From Firmicutes bacterium UBA5388 (GTDB lineage Bacteria; Bacillota; UBA4882; UBA10575): 10,357 bases of DNA. This document shows positions 7,285 through 10,357 of the stretch, piece by piece. Location: positions 20,068-30,424 of the forward strand of contig DHOO01000058.1 of assembly GCA_002409975.1 (NCBI GenBank). Reading direction: 5' to 3'. Positions within the stretch are counted from its first letter, which is position 1, and every line of letters begins with the position of its first letter. The notes beneath the pieces were generated by a model. That model did not search any database. It was not told the DNA's origin and saw nothing but the letters and a program-made list of their open reading frames with translations. The position numbers and the translations under genes were made by a program.

Positions 7285-7632
7285 ATGTCTCATAATCATA
7301 ATGAAGAAGAATGGATCGTTCTTGTGGATGAAGATGGTCAGGAATACCGCTACAGCTTGGAACGGGCACTGGAAGTAGAAGATAAAAAGTATGTCATTTT
7401 AATACCGGAAACTCAAGAAAATGAAGCTGAAGAAGAAGCCCATGTTTTTCGAGTGGAGACTGATGAAAATGACGAAGAGATTTTAGTGGATGTGGAAGAT
7501 GAAGAACTGGAAAAGATCCAGGAACTTTTAGAAGAAGAAAGCCTTGATGGAGATTTTTTAGATGATGATGAGGATGAAGATTTTTTAGACGATGAGGATG
7601 AAGACTTTGAGAAAGATGAAGACCGAGAGTAG
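7285..7632 (+). CDS. DUF1292 family acidic protein
   Basis: A 115-residue cytoplasmic protein of the DUF1292 family, for which no biochemical function is established. The N-terminal two-thirds carries the family pattern: IVLVDEDGQEYRYSL (11-25), then a strand KYVILIPE (35-42), then VFRVETDENDEEILVDVEDEE (54-74, taken as two adjoining halves), read as two short beta hairpins. The last 40 residues are a low-complexity Asp/Glu tail with repeated DFLDD units, so the protein is extremely acidic. The ATG is preceded by a near-perfect AAGGAGGGTG (7271-7280), predicting high expression. The location after ruvX is the usual one in Bacillota, where the cluster often also includes alaS and ireB. The tail is longer than I would expect for the family and may have expanded by repeat slippage. 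Confidence 0.88.
   Translation: MSHNHNEEEWIVLVDEDGQEYRYSLERALEVEDKKYVILIPETQENEAEEEAHVFRVETDENDEEILVDVEDEELEKIQELLEEESLDGDFLDDDEDEDFLDDEDEDFEKDEDRE
7552..7602 (+). repeat. Tandem DNA repeat coding the acidic tail
   Basis: Two adjacent imperfect units (7552-7578, 27 bp, and 7579-7602, 24 bp) each begin GATTTTTTAGA and end GATGAGGATGAA. The first has one extra GAT codon. They encode DFLDDDEDE and DFLDDEDE, and a partial third copy (DFEKDED) follows. The in-frame unit and the GAT triplet difference suggest replication slippage. Confidence 0.75.
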
Positions 7633-7649
7633 GTTGTAATTTCTACTAA

Positions 7650-7678
7650 TTGCCTCTCCGGAGCAGATCCTTTATAAT
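7650..7678 (+). promoter_or_regulatory. mltG: Candidate promoter immediately upstream of mltG
   Basis: TTGCCT (7650-7655, 4 of 6 to the -35 consensus) stands 17 bp before a perfect TATAAT (7673-7678). Transcription would begin near 7685, leaving a leader of only about 15 nt that still contains the Shine-Dalgarno GGAGG (7688-7692). mltG could therefore be transcribed separately from the DUF1292 gene as well as by read-through. Confidence 0.4.
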
Positions 7679-7694
7679 TAAGGGAGAGGAGGTG
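7653..7694 (+). promoter_or_regulatory. mltG: Hairpin overlapping the mltG ribosome-binding site
   Basis: CCTCTCC (7653-7659) is complementary to GGAGAGG (7683-7689) over 7 bp with a 23-nt loop. The right arm overlaps the first bases of the Shine-Dalgarno GGAGGTG (7688-7694). On a read-through transcript from upstream the site could be partly masked. A transcript starting near 7685 would lack the left arm and stay open. This is predicted from pairing only. Confidence 0.35.
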
Positions 7695-7699
7695 CCGCC

Positions 7700-8824
7700 G
7701 TGTGGAAGCGCGTCGTTACCCCAAATATTAATCGGTTTCTTCCAGGGTTTAAAGCTTTTCGGACTTTTCTTAGGTCCAGTTTATACAGGGTTTTTAGACC
7801 GGTCTTTAAAGACCGGTCTCGATTACAATTTATTATTAAACCCTTATTTTGGATAGGGTTAATCTTTTTTTTAGGGCAAGCCCTCTGGATTTATTCAGGA
7901 ATTCAGACTAATAAAACCGTAATCTCTAGCCATAACATTATGGTGGAGATCCCCATGGGCTCATCGGTTTTTCAAATAAGTCGTCTCCTGGAAGAGAAGG
8001 GTTTAATTATAAATCGTGATAGTTTTGTTTGGTATCTATATCTAACCGGTAAAAAGGATTCCTTAAAAGCCGGGCACTATACCTTTAGTCCTAATGTCTC
8101 CTTTAAGCAACTTCTAAGAGAATTACAAAAGGGGCGACCAGTTATTTATAAAGTTACCATTCCTGAAGGATATACAACCGAGGAGATTGGTCGCTTATTA
8201 GGCTCGAAAGGTTTAATCAAGCTTGACCGCTTCCAAGAACTCTTACATGATAAAGTTTTTCTCAACTCACATTTAGTTGAGTTTTCTCCCCTAACAGGGG
8301 AGGGGTTTTTATTTCCCGATACTTATGAATTTGTTAAAGGCGCTAGTGAAGAGGAGATTTTAGCTATTTTTCTCCATCGTTTCCGCCAGGTCTGGTCCGA
8401 AATAGCAAGCGACATGGTTACTACTGGACTTTCCCCGATAGAACTTGTTACCTTAGCTTCGATTGTGGAGGGGGAAGCAAAAGTGGAAGATGAAAGACCG
8501 ATCATTGCTGGAGTATTTCTGAACCGTCTGCGTAAAGGCTTATTACTTCAATCTTGCGCTACAGTCCAATATGCTTTAGGAGAGAGAAAACAGCGGTTGC
8601 TATATAAAGACCTTCAGATTGATTCTCCTTATAACACTTATCGTTATAAAGGTTTTCCGCCTACTCCGATTGGAAATCCAGGGAGAGCCTCGCTGGCGGC
8701 TGTTCTCCAACCAATGAAGACAGATTATTTATATTTTTTTGCTAAATCCGATGGGAGTCATATTTTTTCTCGGACGTATCGTGAACATTTAAAAGCCCAG
8801 TCGTTAATGGCAAACCAGCGATAG
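7700..8824 (+). CDS. mltG: Endolytic murein transglycosylase MltG (YceG-like)
   Basis: A 374-residue membrane-anchored lytic transglycosylase that cuts nascent peptidoglycan strands and is thought to set glycan chain length. After a basic cytoplasmic tail of about 43 residues, one membrane helix (about 44-67) anchors it. Residues 79-145 are the LysM-like part (IPMGSSVFQISRLLEEKGLI). The catalytic YceG domain follows, with VTIPEGYTTEEIG (152-164), EGFLFPDTYEF (201-211) and LASIVEGEA (252-260). Glu257 aligns with the catalytic Glu of E. coli MltG (Glu218). Further hallmarks are VFLNRLRKG (272-280), SCATVQYALG (285-294), YNTYRYKGFPPTPIGNPG (311-328) and YLYFFAKSDGSHIFSRT (343-359). Nothing is missing. 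The GTG start is supported by GGAGGTG 7 nt upstream; a 68-residue overlapping reading frame from 7650 is not favoured. The gene precedes a class B PBP, a fitting partner in wall synthesis. Confidence 0.95.
   Translation: MWKRVVTPNINRFLPGFKAFRTFLRSSLYRVFRPVFKDRSRLQFIIKPLFWIGLIFFLGQALWIYSGIQTNKTVISSHNIMVEIPMGSSVFQISRLLEEKGLIINRDSFVWYLYLTGKKDSLKAGHYTFSPNVSFKQLLRELQKGRPVIYKVTIPEGYTTEEIGRLLGSKGLIKLDRFQELLHDKVFLNSHLVEFSPLTGEGFLFPDTYEFVKGASEEEILAIFLHRFRQVWSEIASDMVTTGLSPIELVTLASIVEGEAKVEDERPIIAGVFLNRLRKGLLLQSCATVQYALGERKQRLLYKDLQIDSPYNTYRYKGFPPTPIGNPGRASLAAVLQPMKTDYLYFFAKSDGSHIFSRTYREHLKAQSLMANQR
7796..7819. repeat. 24-bp perfect double palindrome within mltG
   Basis: Two copies of the 10-bp palindrome AGACCGGTCT flank a central TTAA, so both halves and the whole are self-complementary. 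It coincides exactly with codons 33-40 of mltG (RPVFKDRS), just before the membrane helix. In RNA it can form a 10-bp hairpin with a UUAA loop. No T-run follows, so it is not a terminator. Confidence 0.85.
8261..8310 (+). other. Two successive terminator-like hairpins inside mltG
   Basis: The first has arms CTCAACT (8261-8267) and AGTTGAG (8275-8281) around a 7-nt loop, followed directly by TTTT. The second has arms CTCCCCT (8286-8292) and AGGGGAG (8296-8302) around AAC, then GGG and TTTTT (8306-8310). Both lie in the codons before the conserved EGFLFPDTY block, so the coding constraint may explain part of them. Confidence 0.4.
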
Positions 8825-8853
8825 CTAAAATAATATGGACAAATAAATGCAAT

Positions 8854-8894
8854 AAACCCTCCCTTTTTGGGTAAATTAACCAAGGGGGGTTTTT
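8854..8894 (+). terminator. Terminator-like hairpin overlapping the PBP ribosome-binding site
   Basis: AAACCC-T-CCC (8854-8863, one bulged T) pairs with GGGGGGTTT (8884-8892). TTGG (8867-8870) can pair with CCAA (8880-8883) to extend the stem across a bulge. The tail is TTTTT (8890-8894), then GTGTT. It begins 30 bp after the mltG stop and ends at the base before the PBP GTG start. The right arm AAGGGGGG is also the only visible Shine-Dalgarno for that gene. It may therefore end most mltG transcripts and also mask the next ribosome-binding site. Confidence 0.65.
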
Positions 8895-10357
8895 GTGTTA
8901 AAGAAGTTAAAATGTAGAGTGAAAATCCTTTTATTCTTTTTCATGCTGTGTGGTTTATATCATGTTAATTGTCTGATCAAGATTCAAGTTGTAGAGAATA
9001 TGAGTTGGTCCACACGAGCGGTAAATCAGCGGAGTGACAGTTTAGCATTATATCAACAGCGTGGAGAGATTCTAGACTGCTGTGGCCGATTGCTTACTGG
9101 AAGGGAACATCATACTTGCATTGCTATCTTTCCTGCATTTCTAATGGATGATGAAAAAAAGTTGATATTTTCAATGACAGGAAATCAACATTTTAATTAT
9201 CAATCGCTTTCTCCAGTATTGATTAGTAATCCGAGTAAAGATCTACTAAATTTATCGGTGACCAATAAGTTTCCAGGGGTAACCATATGTACTGTTCCAC
9301 TTCGTTATGGGAATAAACCTTTAGCGCACCATTTATTAGGTTATATTCATCCCGGCAGTGGGCAGGGCCTTGCCGGCTTAGAAGATGTCTACCAAGAATT
9401 TTTGTCTAGTGATACCCGGGTAAAACTAGTCTTAATGGTGGATGCTCACCATCACCTCATACCTGGGCTAGAATGGCGGTATCAGGAGGTTAGCAGGGGT
9501 AAACTCCAGAAAAACCTGGTTTTAACCATTGATCTTACCTTGCAACAGAAGCTTGAAGAGATTATGGAAGAAAAAAAAATAACAAAGGGGGTAATTCTTC
9601 TTTTAGAAGTGGGAACAGGGAAAGTACTTGCACTGGCGAGTCGCCCAGCTTTTGATCCTTATCATCCGCAAAAAAGTTTTCATGACCCAAATAAACCCTT
9701 GGTCAACCGGGCATTGCAAGCTTATCCTCCCGGTTCCTTATTTAAACTAGTGTTGTCAGCGGTCGCTTTAGAAACGGGAACGATTACTTCAGGAACTACT
9801 TTTTACGATTCGGGTTTTATCGACCTTGGCGGAACCTGCTACTATTGTTCGACCGCTCCCCAAAATGGTCACGGCCTTCTCACTTTTACTCAGGCCTTAG
9901 CTTACTCTTGCCACCCGGTATTTATTAAGGTAATGCAAATGGTGGAAAGCGCAAAAATTCTGTCGGTGGCTAAAGCTTTAGGTCTGGGGATGCAAACTAG
10001 TTTAGGTTTACCTGAAGAATCAGCAGGATTTTTGCCATCTAGCATAGAGGCAGAGAATTATGTAGTTTTTGCTCTTGGTGAGCAGGGAATTCTAGTCAGT
10101 CCCTTACAGGTTGCCGGAGCTCTTCAGGCGATAGCAAGTGGCGGTTACTATTTTCCACCGCAGATCGTGAAAGGTTTACAGGAATTAAATGGCGCCTGGT
10201 ACCGACAGTCTCCACCGTCACCGGGAAGACAGGTTCTTACTTCCCAAACAGCAGCGGAACTACGTAAAATGTTGGAAACGGTAGTTCTATATGGAACTGG
10301 GACAAAAGCCCAAAACCCACATGGCGCTGCTGGCCTTACTGGGACAGTTCGCGCAGG
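8895..10357 (+). CDS. Class B penicillin-binding protein, variant active site (3' end beyond window)
   Basis: The frame is open for 487 codons to the window edge. GTG 8895 is the first start after an in-frame TAA at 8877; its ribosome-binding site is AAGGGGGG. A signal anchor (about residues 11-28) precedes a dimerisation domain opening with QRGEILD (55-61) and including GLAGLEDVYQEFL. The transpeptidase domain begins near LTIDLTLQQ, with LLEVGTGKVLALASRPAFDP and then PPGSLFK, giving Ser281 and Lys284 of the SxxK motif. SxN reads Ser338-Cys-His340, and KTGT reads Leu481-Thr-Gly-Thr. Both depart from consensus while surrounding sequence (LGEQGILVSPLQVAGAL) is well conserved. The protein is a relative of SpoVD/FtsI-type or PBP2-type cross-linking enzymes. 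Activity and beta-lactam binding may be altered or lost. The C-terminus, including any PASTA domains, is not visible. It follows mltG, consistent with a wall-synthesis role. Confidence 0.88.
   Translation, partial: MLKKLKCRVKILLFFFMLCGLYHVNCLIKIQVVENMSWSTRAVNQRSDSLALYQQRGEILDCCGRLLTGREHHTCIAIFPAFLMDDEKKLIFSMTGNQHFNYQSLSPVLISNPSKDLLNLSVTNKFPGVTICTVPLRYGNKPLAHHLLGYIHPGSGQGLAGLEDVYQEFLSSDTRVKLVLMVDAHHHLIPGLEWRYQEVSRGKLQKNLVLTIDLTLQQKLEEIMEEKKITKGVILLLEVGTGKVLALASRPAFDPYHPQKSFHDPNKPLVNRALQAYPPGSLFKLVLSAVALETGTITSGTTFYDSGFIDLGGTCYYCSTAPQNGHGLLTFTQALAYSCHPVFIKVMQMVESAKILSVAKALGLGMQTSLGLPEESAGFLPSSIEAENYVVFALGEQGILVSPLQVAGALQAIASGGYYFPPQIVKGLQELNGAWYRQSPPSPGRQVLTSQTAAELRKMLETVVLYGTGTKAQNPHGAAGLTGTVRA

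Noticed and set aside
7650..7856. A 68-residue reading frame overlapping the start of mltG
   Set aside because: It lies in another frame over the conserved mltG start, has no ribosome-binding site, and its peptide resembles nothing; it is a shadow of mltG and its leader.

Overview
The window looks like a chromosomal segment from a Gram-positive, low-to-moderate GC bacterium of the Bacillota, most likely Clostridia-like. The reasons are strong Shine-Dalgarno sites (AAGGAGGGTG, GGAGG), frequent GTG starts, SigA-type promoter boxes, and a ruvX - DUF1292 - mltG gene order familiar from that phylum. I see no phage genes, transposases, CRISPR arrays, rRNA or tRNA genes. The genus cannot be named from the sequence.

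Layout. At the left end a 12-helix MFS permease (28-1341) runs on the minus strand. Everything after it is on the plus strand. A 221-bp divergent region leads to a very basic 69-residue protein (1563-1772) closed by a clear intrinsic terminator (1796-1819). The next gap holds an unexplained nested inverted repeat (1872-1956), then an AI-2E/PerM-family membrane protein (2022-3050). A good SigA promoter (3052-3081) starts a run of three closely spaced genes. These are a 674-residue protein with a signal peptide, a possible alkaline-phosphatase-like ectodomain and a polytopic membrane half (3118-5142), a single-pass protein with a baseplate-J-like outer domain (5179-6693), and ruvX (6705-7145). 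After a 139-bp gap come an acidic DUF1292 protein (7285-7632), the glycan-trimming enzyme mltG (7700-8824), a terminator-like hairpin (8854-8894), and a class B penicillin-binding protein (8895 to the window end, incomplete).

How the genes may work together. The right half has a cell-envelope theme. MltG cleaves nascent peptidoglycan strands and class B PBPs cross-link them, and the two lie side by side. The two membrane proteins before ruvX have no assigned role. In many Bacillota alaS and ireB lie immediately upstream of ruvX, but here that place is taken by this envelope pair.

Most unusual points: the last gene is a recognisable PBP in which two of the three transpeptidase motifs carry non-consensus residues (SxN is S-C-H, KTG is L-T-G). 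Its start codon abuts a terminator-like hairpin that also contains its ribosome-binding site. mltG carries an exactly in-frame 24-bp double palindrome near its 5' end.
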